From: Clostridiales bacterium
GTDB lineage: Bacteria; Bacillota; Clostridia; Lachnospirales; WQUN01
Assembly: GCA_031269465.1 (NCBI GenBank)
Contig: JAISZB010000037.1
Location: 1-64,000, forward strand
DNA: 64,000 nucleotides
Direction: 5' to 3'
Below the pieces are notes generated by a model. That model saw only the letters and a program-made list of their open reading frames with translations. It did no database searches and was not told the origin of the DNA. Below are positions 26,094 to 35,934 of this stretch, in pieces. Position 1 is the stretch's first letter, and every line of letters starts with the position of its first letter. The position numbers were made by a program, and so were the translations under genes.

Positions 26094-27092
26094 ATGAGCA
26101 ACGTGAATGTTCGCGAAAACGCGAAGAAGCCCAAAAAAATAGGCGTATTGACAAGCGGCGGAGATGCGCCGGGCATGAACGCGGCAATCCGCGCTGTTGT
26201 CAGATCCGCCATTTTTCACGACTTGAAGGTCATCGGCATCAAAAGGGGATATGACGGCCTTCTATCAGGAGACATAGAAGAAATGAACGCCCACTCCGTA
26301 TCCGATACCATCCAGCGCGGCGGCACTATACTTCTGACAGCCCGCTGCCCGGAAATGATGACGGAGGAAGGCCAGGAGAAAGCTGCCAGCATATGCAAGA
26401 TACTGAGCCTGGACGCGCTGGTAGTCATAGGCGGAGACGGCTCATTCCACGGCGCCCTTGAACTTAGCAGGCGAGGCGTAAACGCAATATGCATTCCCGG
26501 CACCATTGATCTGGACTTGGCGTGCACGGAATACACCATCGGCTTTGATACCGCCATTAATACCGCTATGGATGCAATCAACAAGATAAGGGACACTTCA
26601 AGCTCTCATGAGCGTTGCAGCGTGGTAGAAGTTATGGGCCGCCACGCAGGCTTCATAGCGCTTTGGAGCGGACTGACGGGCGGAGCTGAAGAAGTGCTGG
26701 TTCCCGAGAGCGAAGGCAAGACCAAGGAAGAGGTCATAGAGCAGATAATTGAAAACCGCGCGAAGGGAAAGAAGCACAACTTGATAGTCGTCGCCGAAGG
26801 CGTCGGAGGCTCGGCGTCCCTGGCCAAACAGATAGAGCAGCTGACCGGCATTGAGACCAGAGCCACAATACTCGGGCATCTTCAGCGCGGCGGCTCTCCG
26901 TCCGCAGTGGATCGCATGCACGCGTCCATTATGGGCTACACTGCCGTGCAGTGCATCCTGAACGGGGAAACGAATCGGGTCATGATCTATAAAGACGGCA
27001 AGCATGCATCTATGGACTTGGAGCAGGCGCTCGCCATTGAAAAGTCATATAACGGCGAAATGTACAACATCATCAAAATTCTGGCCATCTAA
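26094..27092 (+). CDS. pfkA: 6-phosphofructokinase
   Basis: A 332-residue ATP-dependent phosphofructokinase, converting fructose-6-phosphate to fructose-1,6-bisphosphate in glycolysis. Motifs: GVLTSGGDAPGMNAAIRAVV, GGTILLTARCPEM, VIGGDGSFHGA (the Gly after the Asp favours ATP over PPi), PGTIDLDLACTEYTIGFDTA, VVEVMGRHAG and LGHLQRGGSPSA. The PGTIDxD motif has Leu where Bacillus and E. coli have Asn, as in a known clostridial subgroup; both aspartates remain. ATG 26094 follows GGAGGG. It is followed 21 bases later by pyk, forming a glycolytic operon. Confidence 0.94.
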   Translation: MSNVNVRENAKKPKKIGVLTSGGDAPGMNAAIRAVVRSAIFHDLKVIGIKRGYDGLLSGDIEEMNAHSVSDTIQRGGTILLTARCPEMMTEEGQEKAASICKILSLDALVVIGGDGSFHGALELSRRGVNAICIPGTIDLDLACTEYTIGFDTAINTAMDAINKIRDTSSSHERCSVVEVMGRHAGFIALWSGLTGGAEEVLVPESEGKTKEEVIEQIIENRAKGKKHNLIVVAEGVGGSASLAKQIEQLTGIETRATILGHLQRGGSPSAVDRMHASIMGYTAVQCILNGETNRVMIYKDGKHASMDLEQALAIEKSYNGEMYNIIKILAI

Positions 27093-27113
27093 AACATCAA
27101 GGAGGCGATGATT

Positions 27114-28868
27114 ATGCGCAAGACCAAAATACTTGCCACGCTCGGCCCCGCCACAAACGATGTGGAGATCATAAAGAACTTGATCAGAAACGGCATGAAC
27201 GCCGCCAGGATCAACTTCTCCCACGGCACATACGAGACTCACACGGAAACCATAAACAAGCTGAAAGAGGCGAGAGAATCCCTTCAGCAGCCGATTCCCC
27301 TGGTTCTTGACACCAAAGGCCCTGAAATCCGCATCAAAAAGTTCGCTGAAGACAAAATATACTTGGGTCAGGGCGATCACTTCACCCTCACGACGCAAGA
27401 CATCTTAGGCGACAAAACCAGGGTGTCAGTAACGTACAAGGAGCTTCCAAACGATCTCAAAATCGGCAGCCGAGTATTGATAGATGATGGCTTGATAGAG
27501 CTCAAGGTTCTGGACATAACCGAAACCGACGTAAACTGCGTCGTTATAAACAGCGGCTTCCTGTCCTCCAGAAAAGGCGTCAACATTCCTGATGTCTATG
27601 TAAATCTTCCTTCTTTGACGGAAAACGACATAAAAGACATATGCTTCGGCATCGAGATGGGTTTCGACTTCATTGCCGCGTCATTCATTCGATCCGCAAA
27701 CGACATCCTCAAAATCCGGCAGATCCTCGAGGAGAACAACGGCGCGGGAATACAGGTCATCGCCAAGATCGAAAGCCGGGACGGAGTCAACAATCTTGAT
27801 TCCATCCTTGAAGTCGCTGACGGCATCATGGTCGCCAGAGGAGATCTCGGCGTCGAAATACCTCCTGAAGAAGTCCCCCTTGTTCAAAAAATGCTCATCC
27901 ACAAGGCCAATAAGCTCGGCAAGCCTGTCATCACAGCAACCCAAATGCTTGAGTCAATGGTGCAGAACCCTCGCCCGACTAGAGCCGAGGCAAACGATGT
28001 AGCAAACGCGATCTTCGACGGCTCAGACGCAATCATGCTTTCCGGCGAAACCGCAAACGGCGCGTATCCTGTTGAAAGCGTCGCCATGATGGCTCGCATA
28101 GCCACAAAAACTGAGGAGTCCATAGACTACTTCCATGAAATAACCTCTCATCACGATTTCTATAAAAGCAACATAACAAACGCTATAAGCTTTGCAACGT
28201 GTACAACGGCTGCCGATCTCAACGCCGCATGCATAGTCATAGTCACCGACTCCGGCTTCTCCGCCAGGATGGTATCAAAGTTCAGGCCAACCTGCAGCAT
28301 CATAGGGATAACGCCGGAGCAGAGAGTCTACCGCCAGCTGAACCTTACGTGGGGCTGCATGCCGGTGCTGGCTGAAAACATCACAGGAAACGACGAAGTA
28401 TTCGATATAGGCGAGAAAATGGCCTTTGAAACCGGCCTCGTCAAAAATGGAGACTACATCGTGGCTGCTGCGGGAGTGCCCATCGGCATAGCCGGAACAA
28501 CAAACACGATGAAGGTGCGCATCGTCGGTGATGTGCTCGTAAAAGGCGCTCCATGGGGGGACAAGCAGGTGAAGGGGAACTCCAGGGTCATCAAGGTGAT
28601 TGAAGAAGGCGAGCATTTTTTTATGCAAGGCGATATCCTGGTAACGACCAGCACCACTGACGAAATGATGCCCTATATTCGAAAGGCCGGCGCTATAGTT
28701 GTAGGATCATGGGAGAACATAGACAACAACCATTCCATCACAGTGGCAAAGGCCCTTGACATCCCGCTCGTCGTCGCCAAGCAAAAAGTTACGGATTTAA
28801 TTCCTGACGGCATAGCAATTACTGTTGACAGCAAAAACGGATTTGTCTATAATGGATTCAGAGATTGA
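27114..28868 (+). CDS. pyk: Pyruvate kinase
   Basis: A 584-residue pyruvate kinase that makes pyruvate and ATP from phosphoenolpyruvate. Motifs: [36 protein letters not shown], the catalytic [37 protein letters not shown] and [14 protein letters not shown]. The C-terminal ~110 residues carry the extra domain seen in Bacillus-type enzymes ([26 protein letters not shown]). ATG 27114 has AAGGAGG 8 bases upstream; ATG 27108 is too close to it. Co-transcribed with pfkA and probably with the rubredoxin gene. Confidence 0.95.
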   Translation: MRKTKILATLGPATNDVEIIKNLIRNGMNAARINFSHGTYETHTETINKLKEARESLQQPIPLVLDTKGPEIRIKKFAEDKIYLGQGDHFTLTTQDILGDKTRVSVTYKELPNDLKIGSRVLIDDGLIELKVLDITETDVNCVVINSGFLSSRKGVNIPDVYVNLPSLTENDIKDICFGIEMGFDFIAASFIRSANDILKIRQILEENNGAGIQVIAKIESRDGVNNLDSILEVADGIMVARGDLGVEIPPEEVPLVQKMLIHKANKLGKPVITATQMLESMVQNPRPTRAEANDVANAIFDGSDAIMLSGETANGAYPVESVAMMARIATKTEESIDYFHEITSHHDFYKSNITNAISFATCTTAADLNAACIVIVTDSGFSARMVSKFRPTCSIIGITPEQRVYRQLNLTWGCMPVLAENITGNDEVFDIGEKMAFETGLVKNGDYIVAAAGVPIGIAGTTNTMKVRIVGDVLVKGAPWGDKQVKGNSRVIKVIEEGEHFFMQGDILVTTSTTDEMMPYIRKAGAIVVGSWENIDNNHSITVAKALDIPLVVAKQKVTDLIPDGIAITVDSKNGFVYNGFRD

Positions 28869-28905
28869 AACTGAAGACAAAACTGACTCAAGAAGAGGTG
28901 ATATT

Positions 28906-29064
28906 ATGGATAAATGGGTTTGCATCGTATGCGGCTACGTCTACAATCCCGAAGAGGGAGATCCTGACGGCGGCATAGACCCCGGCACAGCTTTTGAAGA
29001 TATCCCAGAGAGCTGGGCATGCCCGCTCTGCGGGGTTTCCAAGGAAAACTTCGAGAGGCAGTAG
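28906..29064 (+). CDS. Rubredoxin
   Basis: A 52-residue electron carrier with one iron bound by four cysteines: [17 protein letters not shown] and [15 protein letters not shown]. The length and spacing are standard. ATG 28906 has GAGGTG upstream. Rubredoxins pass electrons to oxygen- or peroxide-reducing enzymes in anaerobes. It lies between pyk and an aldo/keto reductase with ferredoxin domain, and is followed by a terminator. Confidence 0.96.
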   Translation: MDKWVCIVCGYVYNPEEGDPDGGIDPGTAFEDIPESWACPLCGVSKENFERQ

Positions 29065-29093
29065 GTTTTTGCCACGACTTTTCGAACCAAGAC

Positions 29094-29128
29094 AAAACGC
29101 AGAGCGGAAGACGCTCTGCGTTTTCATT
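29094..29128 (+). terminator. Rho-independent terminator after rubredoxin gene
   Basis: AAAACGCAGAGCG pairs with CGCTCTGCGTTTT around a 5-nt loop, followed by CATTTAGC. It closes the pfkA-pyk-rubredoxin unit. Confidence 0.85.
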
Positions 29129-29154
29129 TAGCTTTTTAAGAAGGGAGGCGGGCT

Positions 29155-30321
29155 TTGCAGTACAGAGTTAATCCAAAAAATAACGACAAGCTATCCATTT
29201 TAGGCTTCGGATGCATGAGGCTTCCAAGGGACGAAGAAGAGGCTTATAGACAGCTCCGCTACGCGATAGATAACGGGGTCAATTATTTCGACACCGCCTA
29301 TATCTACCAGGGAAACGAGATCGCTCTAGGAAAAGCGCTTTCACGGACAGGAAGGCGCGATGAGATAAAAATAGCCACGAAAATACCGCATTACAGCATC
29401 AAGTCCACCGAAGACATGGAGAGAATCTTTACCTCTCAGCTGGAAAGGCTCCAGACATCCTTCATCGACTACTACTTGATTCACATGCTTTCAGATGTTA
29501 AAGTATGGGATCGGCTGTCAAGGCTCGGCGCAGCCGCCTGGCTGGAAGAGAAGAAAAAATGCGGGAAAATAAAAAACATAGGATTCTCATACCATGGAGG
29601 CCGTCAGGATATAATAAGCCTATTGGACATATATGACTGGGATTTCTGCATGATCCAGTACAACTACCTGGATGAGTCGAATCAAGCCGGCAAAACAGGC
29701 TTGCTCTACGCCTCTTCCAAGGCAGTCCCGGTCATGGTCATGGAACCATTAAGAGGCGGAAAGCTGGTAGACTCCCTCCCGAAGGAAGTCTACCAGATAT
29801 TCAGGCAGGCAAATCCCAGCCGCACTCCAGCCGAATGGGCGCTACGCTGGATCTGGAACCATAAAGAGGTTGCGACTGCGCTTTCAGGAATGAATTCCAT
29901 GGAGATGCTGAAGGAGAACATACGCATTGCAAATGACGCAAAGGCGGACGAGTTCACTGCTGAAGATGAAGCCATGTTTAAAAAAGTGCGGGAAATATTG
30001 CTGAAAACTATCAAAGTGCCATGCACAGGATGCGGATACTGCCTGCCGTGCCCCAATGGAGTGGATATCCCCGTCTGTTTTTCCTGCCTTAATGACATAG
30101 CGATTGAAGGAGGCTTCAACGCCTTTTTAAAGTACCTTATGCAAACAACTATGCGTTCAGAGCCGATTAACGCCTCTCGCTGCGTTAAATGCGGCAGGTG
30201 CGAGAAAAAGTGCCCGCAGGCGATACCTATAATGAAAAGCCTGGAGCAAGCAGCAAAGTCTCTTGAACCTTTTTTTTATAAGCCTGCGGCATATATCATA
30301 AAAAAATACATGAAACTGTAA
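29155..30321 (+). CDS. Aldo/keto reductase with C-terminal [4Fe-4S] domain
   Basis: A 388-residue oxidoreductase. The N-terminal TIM barrel has the AKR signature LGFGCMRLPRD, NGVNYFDTAYIYQGNE (catalytic Asp and Tyr), KIATKIP (Lys) and YYLIHMLSD (His). The C-terminal ~110 residues carry two iron-sulfur motifs, PCTGCGYCLPCPNGVDIP and CVKCGRCEKKCPQAIP. This architecture is common in anaerobes; the substrate is unknown. The start is TTG 29155 after GGGAGGC. Confidence 0.9.
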   Translation: MQYRVNPKNNDKLSILGFGCMRLPRDEEEAYRQLRYAIDNGVNYFDTAYIYQGNEIALGKALSRTGRRDEIKIATKIPHYSIKSTEDMERIFTSQLERLQTSFIDYYLIHMLSDVKVWDRLSRLGAAAWLEEKKKCGKIKNIGFSYHGGRQDIISLLDIYDWDFCMIQYNYLDESNQAGKTGLLYASSKAVPVMVMEPLRGGKLVDSLPKEVYQIFRQANPSRTPAEWALRWIWNHKEVATALSGMNSMEMLKENIRIANDAKADEFTAEDEAMFKKVREILLKTIKVPCTGCGYCLPCPNGVDIPVCFSCLNDIAIEGGFNAFLKYLMQTTMRSEPINASRCVKCGRCEKKCPQAIPIMKSLEQAAKSLEPFFYKPAAYIIKKYMKL

Positions 30322-30346
30322 AAGAGTCCAAGCCAGGAAGCATGGC

Positions 30347-30440
30347 GCTGCTGATTTGCGTTTGAAAGCGCCTATTTAGAATGACTGCGCAGCTGTGTGC
30401 AGTCATTCTTAAATAGGCGCTTTCGGCTGTAAATCAGCGT
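30347..30440. repeat. Dispersed palindromic element PE-17 with a divergent inner stem
   Basis: Ends CTGATTTGCGTTTGAAAGC and GCTGTAAATCAGC. The inner arms GCGCCTATTTAGAATGACTG and CAGTCATTCTTAAATAGGCG are nearly perfectly complementary, but inside CCTATTT they share no sequence with the usual GGAGCTTGATTAT stem. Pairing has been kept although the sequence has not. Confidence 0.85.
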
Positions 30441-30512
30441 CCGTTTGATTCATAAAGCCCAATGGCCTTATTATTTTATGCCCTAAGCATGAAGAGGAGA
30501 AGGAATAGCCTG

Positions 30513-30965
30513 ATGGAAATAGACTTGGAAAAAATCAGGAAGTTTTTCAAAGCCGACAAGTTTGCTGCTAACGCAGGAGTAATAATTGAAGAAGTTAGCG
30601 AAGACAGGGTCAAATGCAGCTTGGAGATAACTCCTGAGCATTTTAACGTCGGGGGAATGGTGCAGGGCGGCGCCATATTTACGCTGGCGGATTTCACCTT
30701 CGCGGTGCATTCCAACCTGAAAAAGATATGCGGAGAGGATGTAGGCCTGACAGTCGCCCAGTCCTGCGCCATCTCCTTTTTGAAGAGCGCCAGGGGGAAA
30801 AAGCTTGAATCCGTCTCGACCTGCCTGTCCAGAGGAAGAAACATATCGGTATATCGCATTTTTGTAAGCGATGATCTAGGATCGCCTATAGCGGAAATGC
30901 ACGGAAACGGCTTTACAGTCGCAAAAGGCCAAAGTCTTTCGAATCGTTCGCAAAAGAGCGATTGA
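30513..30965 (+). CDS. PaaI-type hotdog thioesterase
   Basis: A 150-residue hotdog-fold protein: KCSLEITPEHFNVGGMVQGG, AIFTLADFTFAVHSN and SFLKSARGKKLESVST. The HFN..G.vqGGaiftLAD pattern is that of PaaI/YdiI acyl-CoA thioesterases. The physiological acyl-CoA is unknown. ATG 30513 fits the family N-terminus and has an upstream AAGGA; the open frame from 30462 is longer without support. A long terminator follows at 31110. Confidence 0.85.
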   Translation: MEIDLEKIRKFFKADKFAANAGVIIEEVSEDRVKCSLEITPEHFNVGGMVQGGAIFTLADFTFAVHSNLKKICGEDVGLTVAQSCAISFLKSARGKKLESVSTCLSRGRNISVYRIFVSDDLGSPIAEMHGNGFTVAKGQSLSNRSQKSD

Positions 30966-31109
30966 CTTGAGAGAAATCCCTGAGCAAAGCGCATATGCGC
31001 ATGCGTACGTCATGCTCAGTGGAAAGCTCTGGGCTATAGGACTGGGTTATGCAAGGCTTCAATGGATATCCAGCCATGGAACCGTCGCGTTTAGCCGGGC
31101 ATAAGTATA

Positions 31110-31168
31110 AAGGCCGCAAGCCGCTTTGTAAAAAAACTATCCTTTTTACTAAACGGCTTGCGGCTTTA
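31110..31168. terminator. Bidirectional terminator between convergent genes
   Basis: AAGGCCGCAAGCCG...TTTGTAAAAA pairs with TTTTTACTAAACGGCTTGCGGCTTT around a short loop; the lower stem of about 14 bp is near perfect and A/T runs flank it. It serves the thioesterase gene (+) and the hypothetical gene 31234-31827 (-). Confidence 0.8.
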
Positions 31169-31233
31169 ATGGCTTTTCAAGATCATGAAGCGAATTAAAA
31201 AAATTTCGCAATTAATAAAGGCGAAGCGCTCAA

Positions 31234-31827
31234 TCATACAATCAGTATAAGCTTGAGCAAGTTGGTGAGAGCCGCTGCGTCGTCATTGAACTTGGCGCGC
31301 AGGAAGAGGGCTTTTGTCAGATAGATTAGCTCCTCTTCAGACATGGTGTCGATTATTGCGGCTTGCTCTTCGGAAAGAGAGGCTTTCTGCCTGCCGGCTA
31401 TCGCAAGTATTGAAGCATGCGTAGGCGCCTTGCTGTCGGATTCTCCATAGTTCCCGAAATAGGGGCTTGAGAAATCGTCGCTGTATCTTGCCGACTGTTC
31501 ATTGAGCAGCTTCTCATATCCAAGATCTATGAGGAAGTTAGGTATGGTTTCCTCGTCGATAGGATTTCTGTCGTCGGACTCGCCGATTAAAAATTGCGGA
31601 TCTACTCCCGCAACCTGACCCAAAGCTACTGTTAAAATTGCCGAAATGTTGCCCATTCTGCAGGTCCTCTCTACTGTGGCTTTTTTCAGGCCGGATATGT
31701 TGAAAATTTCTTGCTTGGCGTCCTTGCTTAAGGATTGCCATACCGCTTTCACGCGAACCTTCGTCTTCTCGCTGTCCTTGCTTATATTGGTTTGCTTCAA
31801 ACCGCTGAATACTTCCTTGCTGATCAT
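31234..31827 (-). CDS. Hypothetical protein
   Basis: A 197-residue soluble protein starting MISKEVFSGLKQTN with AGGAGG 7 bases upstream of the ATG. It is rich in short helices. The segment VWQSLSKDAKQEIFNISGLK followed by KATVERTCRMGNISAILTVA could be a helix-turn-helix, and the C-terminal part ends MSEEELIYLTKALFLRAKF. I do not recognise the family. It is a single gene with its own RBS and a terminator, so it is probably real. Confidence 0.7.
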   Translation of the reverse strand: MISKEVFSGLKQTNISKDSEKTKVRVKAVWQSLSKDAKQEIFNISGLKKATVERTCRMGNISAILTVALGQVAGVDPQFLIGESDDRNPIDEETIPNFLIDLGYEKLLNEQSARYSDDFSSPYFGNYGESDSKAPTHASILAIAGRQKASLSEEQAAIIDTMSEEELIYLTKALFLRAKFNDDAAALTNLLKLILIV

Positions 31828-32230
31828 TATTCAACCTCCTACAAGTTATGCTTTCTTCCTTGCAAAATCCTTTGCCTAAAGGCTTGGAATGGTGAGTCGG
31901 ACACGGCCAGGCTCGTTTAATAATCCGTCGGCTTAAGCCGCCAAAGGCCGAACCTCGCTTTATGAATTCAAGAACGTCAAAGCCATTGAAACGCCTTTAT
32001 TAGTCCAGCCTTTAGGCCAGCGCCGCCATGCATTCGGCTGGCGGCGCAAATGCCCAGAAGCGAAATTATTGCAACGGGGCATTGTTTGCTCCTGCGCTTT
32101 CGAACTGAACCCCTTGGATTTCCAAGCGGCAGGAAGCATCGGGCCGCTGCAATGCGGCTCAATTCAAGCGAATGCATTTCAAGCTCAAAAACCGGTGCCT
32201 CTGGCCGCGCACAGGCATAATTATCAAGTT

Positions 32231-32373
32231 ATACCGATGTGCAGTCAAATGCGCCTATTTGGAGCTTGATCATCCACTTTCAAGGCGTACCCGCCCGCAG
32301 TACATAGCAGTACAGCAGCGCGTAGCAGTACAGCCAAGCCCAGAAGCAGGCAGTTTCATATGCAAATCAGTAT
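32231..32373. repeat. Dispersed palindromic element PE-18
   Basis: ATACCGATGTGCAGTCAAATG at the left, TTCATATGCAAATCAGTAT at the right. The centre has an insertion with three copies of AGCAGTAC, a local slippage repeat. Confidence 0.75.
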
Positions 32374-33129
32374 GCATGCTCCCGCCGCATTAAGATGAGA
32401 GGGCTTATCGCTCAATGAGTCTAACGGCGCAAGCGAACCCAGCGTTGCCTGCAGCGCGGCCGAGAGCATTCTTGCAACTTCATTTCAATGTTTATAGCAA
32501 CTGCTTACATCGCAGCAATCGCAAGCGCGCGCTATCTCGGATGGAAGCATACCGCCTTTTCTCCGCTTCGCAAGCCGTATGCGGCCTGCTTGACGAGCCT
32601 ATTGCGGATTTGCCGGAATTCAAGGCTCTTGCGATAGCTTTCCTATTAATTCTCTGCGGAAACAATCTTCAAGAATATAAAGCAATAACGGCAGTTCGCG
32701 GAATCAAACTGCAAAATTGGGGGCCTGCAACCTGCATTTCTTTTTGATTTCTGATCCGCGAGTTTCCGCAAAACTCTAGGCCTTTCGCCGGCAAACCTTC
32801 ACGCGAAACGCCTTTTCAAGTTCAATTTAATTTATCTTATGCCACTTTGGGCGCAATATCAGCTAATCACGCATTGGAACGCCGGGCGCAACGCTCGCTT
32901 GGCGCGGCAACATAAAGTTGGCTCGAAGCAGCATATTATCAAGGCCTGGTCGTTGAAGCCGAGGTCTGCTTCAACCATGAGAAAAATCAGCAGCGTCATA
33001 TTCTATGCTAAAGCATCTGAAATAAATTCATCTTTTATTAAGGAAGCGCTTTATAAATAGTCCATCCAGCGCGAAACTCTTCAGTTGCATGCTTATAGAT
33101 GCGCCCTAACGGGCAACCTTCTAACTGAT

Positions 33130-33256
33130 ATACCGCTTTTCATCAAATGTTCCTTTTTGGAGCTTGACTGTCCATCGAGTGGTGCGATTGATATCGGCAT
33201 TTTGCACTCGCTGTATAATCAAGCTTAAAAAAGGTAATTTTATATGAAAGGCAATA
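33130..33256. repeat. Dispersed palindromic element PE-19
   Basis: ATACCGCTTTTCATCAAATG at the left; inner arms TTTTTGGAGCTTGACTG and GTATAATCAAGCTTAAAAAA; centre GGTGCGATTGATATCGGCAT. Confidence 0.85.
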
Positions 33257-33396
33257 TAGCTGATGAGCCTTGCATAAAAAGGCAGCTATTTTTCAATTTT
33301 TTATCCAGCAACGGCGTTTTCAAGCTTATAAATTAGTTTAGTCAAGTCTATTGCAATTGAAACATTTTTAGTTTAATTTTTGCAAACTTCTGCAAC

Positions 33397-34197
33397 CTAT
33401 ACTGCTTTCTTTTCACACTCCACATGAATTCCCATTGCATTCTTTGACAAGATCAACTCTTTCTCCTTGCCAGTCAAGTCGAGACGGTTGAAACGCTCCA
33501 GCTCTATGCCCGGATTCCACATGGGATAATCAGAGCCAAAAAGAATCCTTTCGGCGCCGTAGGCGCGAATAAGCTCTAAAGAGCGCTTTTCCCCCAAAAA
33601 CATAATGGAGCTTGAGACATCAAGATAGCAGTTCTTATCCAAAAGATACTCCAAGGCAAGATCAAAAAGCGACCATCCGCCAAAATGCGCGGCTATCACC
33701 GTAAGCTTCGGAAACATCCGCAAAATGCGATCAAGCCTTTCAGGACGGGAGAATTGATGCCTGTAATCTCCGCAGTGCATGAGAATGGGCAAGCGGCCTT
33801 CAAGCATCTCGTAAATGTCAAGCATGCGGCAATCGTCCATCATGAAATTCTGAAAATCGGGGTGCAGCTTGACTCCCTTAAGTCCCAATGAAATCAGAAA
33901 GTCAATCTCTTTAGCAGGGTTTTCCAAGCCGGCATGAAGCGCGCCATAGCCTATGAAATTATTTGGATGCTCATTTACCACCGATGCCAAATAAGTATTG
34001 ATGCTTCTTACTTGTGAAGCATTCTGAGCGACAGAATGAACTGTAAATTTATCTATCCCCGCTTCTTTCCCAATTTTTAGCAAAGTATCTGACTTGCCAT
34101 CGCACCGAGCAGGAATTTGATAAAAACCACTTACGTTCTTGGTTGCTCTTTCTGCTATTTTATCCGGATAAATATGAGCATGAAAATCAATGATCAT
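33397..34197 (-). CDS. Amidohydrolase family protein
   Basis: A 266-residue TIM-barrel metal hydrolase of the amidohydrolase-2 type (ACMSD/uronate-isomerase-like). Metal-site motifs: IIDFHAHIYPDK (HxH), VKLHPDFQ, ILMHCGDYRHQ, VIAAHFGGWS and the distal Asp in ILFGSDYPMWNP. Such enzymes act as decarboxylases or hydrolases on small carboxylic acids; the substrate here is unknown. It is a single minus-strand gene bordered by intergenic DNA on both sides. Confidence 0.88.
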   Translation of the reverse strand: MIIDFHAHIYPDKIAERATKNVSGFYQIPARCDGKSDTLLKIGKEAGIDKFTVHSVAQNASQVRSINTYLASVVNEHPNNFIGYGALHAGLENPAKEIDFLISLGLKGVKLHPDFQNFMMDDCRMLDIYEMLEGRLPILMHCGDYRHQFSRPERLDRILRMFPKLTVIAAHFGGWSLFDLALEYLLDKNCYLDVSSSIMFLGEKRSLELIRAYGAERILFGSDYPMWNPGIELERFNRLDLTGKEKELILSKNAMGIHVECEKKAV

Positions 34198-34692
34198 GAA
34201 TCTAACTCCTTAATTAATTATATTTTATCATAAACAATCTTATTTAACAATACATTTTTAAATTTTTTCGAAAAAGTCCATTCAATACATCATCGATTTT
34301 TAACTAAAAACTGCTTTTACGTAGATTTTTGCAAAATTCCAGCCCTGAATATTTTGATGTATCCAATCTCTCAATTGATGTGTACAACCTCTCAATGATT
34401 GAACATCACCTGCGCGTGGTCTGTCTCAAATTGTTAGAATTAGCTTTTTTCATTATACACCATACGACATTTTATTCAAGAGTTTTTCAAGTTATATATT
34501 ATATTTAGCGTTTAATGTATCATATTGCGGCATTTTGCAAACGCCGCAAAAAAGCCGGTTAAACTGCGAAAAACCGCAATTTCATCGACTTTTTAGCATT
34601 TGAAGCATGCGTGGCAGGCGCATTCGCCTTGTATTTTTCGCGGGGCGCTCGCGCTTAACGCAAGGCGTCTCGAGTTTCGCGCCGCGAAAGCC
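34198..34692. other. AT-rich intergenic region
   Basis: About 490 bp between the amidohydrolase and the WecA-like gene. No gene, repeat copy or terminator is evident. Confidence 0.4.
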
Positions 34693-35718
34693 TCAATGCC
34701 TCCTCTTCCTGTAGACATAAAGCATGAGGGACATTATGATCAGGCATATTCCGGTTACAAGTATGGCGCGCGTGTCTTGCATCGCAATTACAATTGCGAC
34801 GACTCCTGTTATTATGCTTATGCAGTAGAGGATGATTACGGCTTGCTGCGTAGTGTAGCCCGCATCAACAAGGCGGTGGTGCAGGTGGCCCCTATCGGCC
34901 TGAGATATTGATTTTCCGCTCATTGCGCGCCTGATCATGGCAAAAATCGTATCAAATATCGGGAGCGCCAGCGAAAAAAACGCTATTACGACAGATAGCA
35001 ACGCATACCCTTTATATACTCCCAAGATTGACGAGACCGCAAGTACATATCCTAAAAACTGGGCGCCGGTGTCGCCCATTATAACTTCCGCTGGATTGAA
35101 GTTTCTCGGCAAGAATCCCAGACAGCTTCCCGCCAGCGCGGCGGTAAGCACAACAGCCGTGCCGCTTCCCGATATGAAGCAGAGAACAAGCAGGCATATG
35201 GCGCCGATAGTGGAGACTCCCGCGGCAAGTCCGTCAAGGCCGTCTATAATGTTTACGGCGTTTGTGACCCCTACAATCCACAAGAGGGTGATGGGGAAGC
35301 TGAACCAGTCAAGCACTGCGCGAAAGGGGTAGAAGAAGAAGTCTATCCTTGTGCCTGAGAATATGACGACAAGCGCCGCCACTATCTGCACAGCAAACTT
35401 GGCGCGAGGGCGCAGAGAGTAAATATCGTCCAGCATTCCTGCAATTACTATTATTACCAGGCCTATGATGAATCCAAGAAATTGAGTCGTCCTCATTTCG
35501 CTCATGAAGCAGGCCGAAACCCCCATGGCAACAAGAAATCCCAGCACAATGGCAATCCCGCCCATGCGGGGTATCGGCTCCTTGTGCATTCCTCTTTGCC
35601 GAGGGAAATCTATCGCGCCAACCTTCATAGACATTGCTTTTGCATATGGAGTTGCAGCCATTGATACTCCAAAGGAACTGGCGAAAATCGCCAGATATAG
35701 CAGCCAGTCACGCTCCAA
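34693..35718 (-). CDS. Undecaprenyl-phosphate sugar-1-phosphate transferase (MraY/WecA/TagO family)
   Basis: A 341-residue polytopic membrane enzyme that starts a cell-wall glycopolymer by transferring a sugar-1-phosphate from a UDP sugar to undecaprenyl phosphate. About ten hydrophobic spans. Family motifs: GMLDDIYSLRPRAKFAVQ (Asp pair), NAVNIIDGLDGLAAG, MGDTGAQFLGY and the HLHHRLVDAG motif that distinguishes WecA/TagO from MraY. TTG 35718 is taken as start, with AAAGGGG upstream. It is the last gene of the minus-strand cluster beginning at tsaC/ywlC. Confidence 0.9.
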   Translation of the reverse strand: MERDWLLYLAIFASSFGVSMAATPYAKAMSMKVGAIDFPRQRGMHKEPIPRMGGIAIVLGFLVAMGVSACFMSEMRTTQFLGFIIGLVIIVIAGMLDDIYSLRPRAKFAVQIVAALVVIFSGTRIDFFFYPFRAVLDWFSFPITLLWIVGVTNAVNIIDGLDGLAAGVSTIGAICLLVLCFISGSGTAVVLTAALAGSCLGFLPRNFNPAEVIMGDTGAQFLGYVLAVSSILGVYKGYALLSVVIAFFSLALPIFDTIFAMIRRAMSGKSISQADRGHLHHRLVDAGYTTQQAVIILYCISIITGVVAIVIAMQDTRAILVTGICLIIMSLMLYVYRKRRH

Positions 35719-35772
35719 TCTGTCAACGCCCCTTTATGCGCTTGATGAGCGCATTAGATTAAGGCGCTGGGA

Positions 35773-35797
35773 ATGCCCCCGCCGTCGGCGGGGATTT
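35773..35797. terminator. GC-rich hairpin between upp and the WecA-like gene
   Basis: CCCCCGCCG and CGGCGGGG form a tight stem with TTTT on the + strand side. For the minus-strand transcripts it lacks a T-run, so termination of upp here is uncertain. Confidence 0.35.
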
Positions 35798-35934
35798 TCT
35801 CGAGCGCCTACAGTTGAGCTTTATGTCGCACAGCAAGGTGTCAAATGCAAAACGAGCTTTTATGCGCTTTCTCTTATGCGTTACTAGGCTTGAAAATCGC
35901 GCCGCCCAGGGCGCAGGGCCAGGCTTGGCAGAAT

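Larger units (their letters stand above)
31828..33396. other. 1.57-kb intergenic region
   Basis: Contains PE-18 and PE-19. Several short open frames have no RBS or known motif. Nothing else is recognisable. Confidence 0.45.

Noticed and set aside
26500-26560. Asn-to-Leu change in the PGTIDND motif of phosphofructokinase as an anomaly
   Set aside because: Catalytic aspartates are kept, and PGTIDLD is as I recall it a normal form in a clostridial PfkA subgroup.
32280-32340. AGCAGTAC microrepeat as a separate element
   Set aside because: It lies inside PE-18 and is a three-copy slippage tract only.
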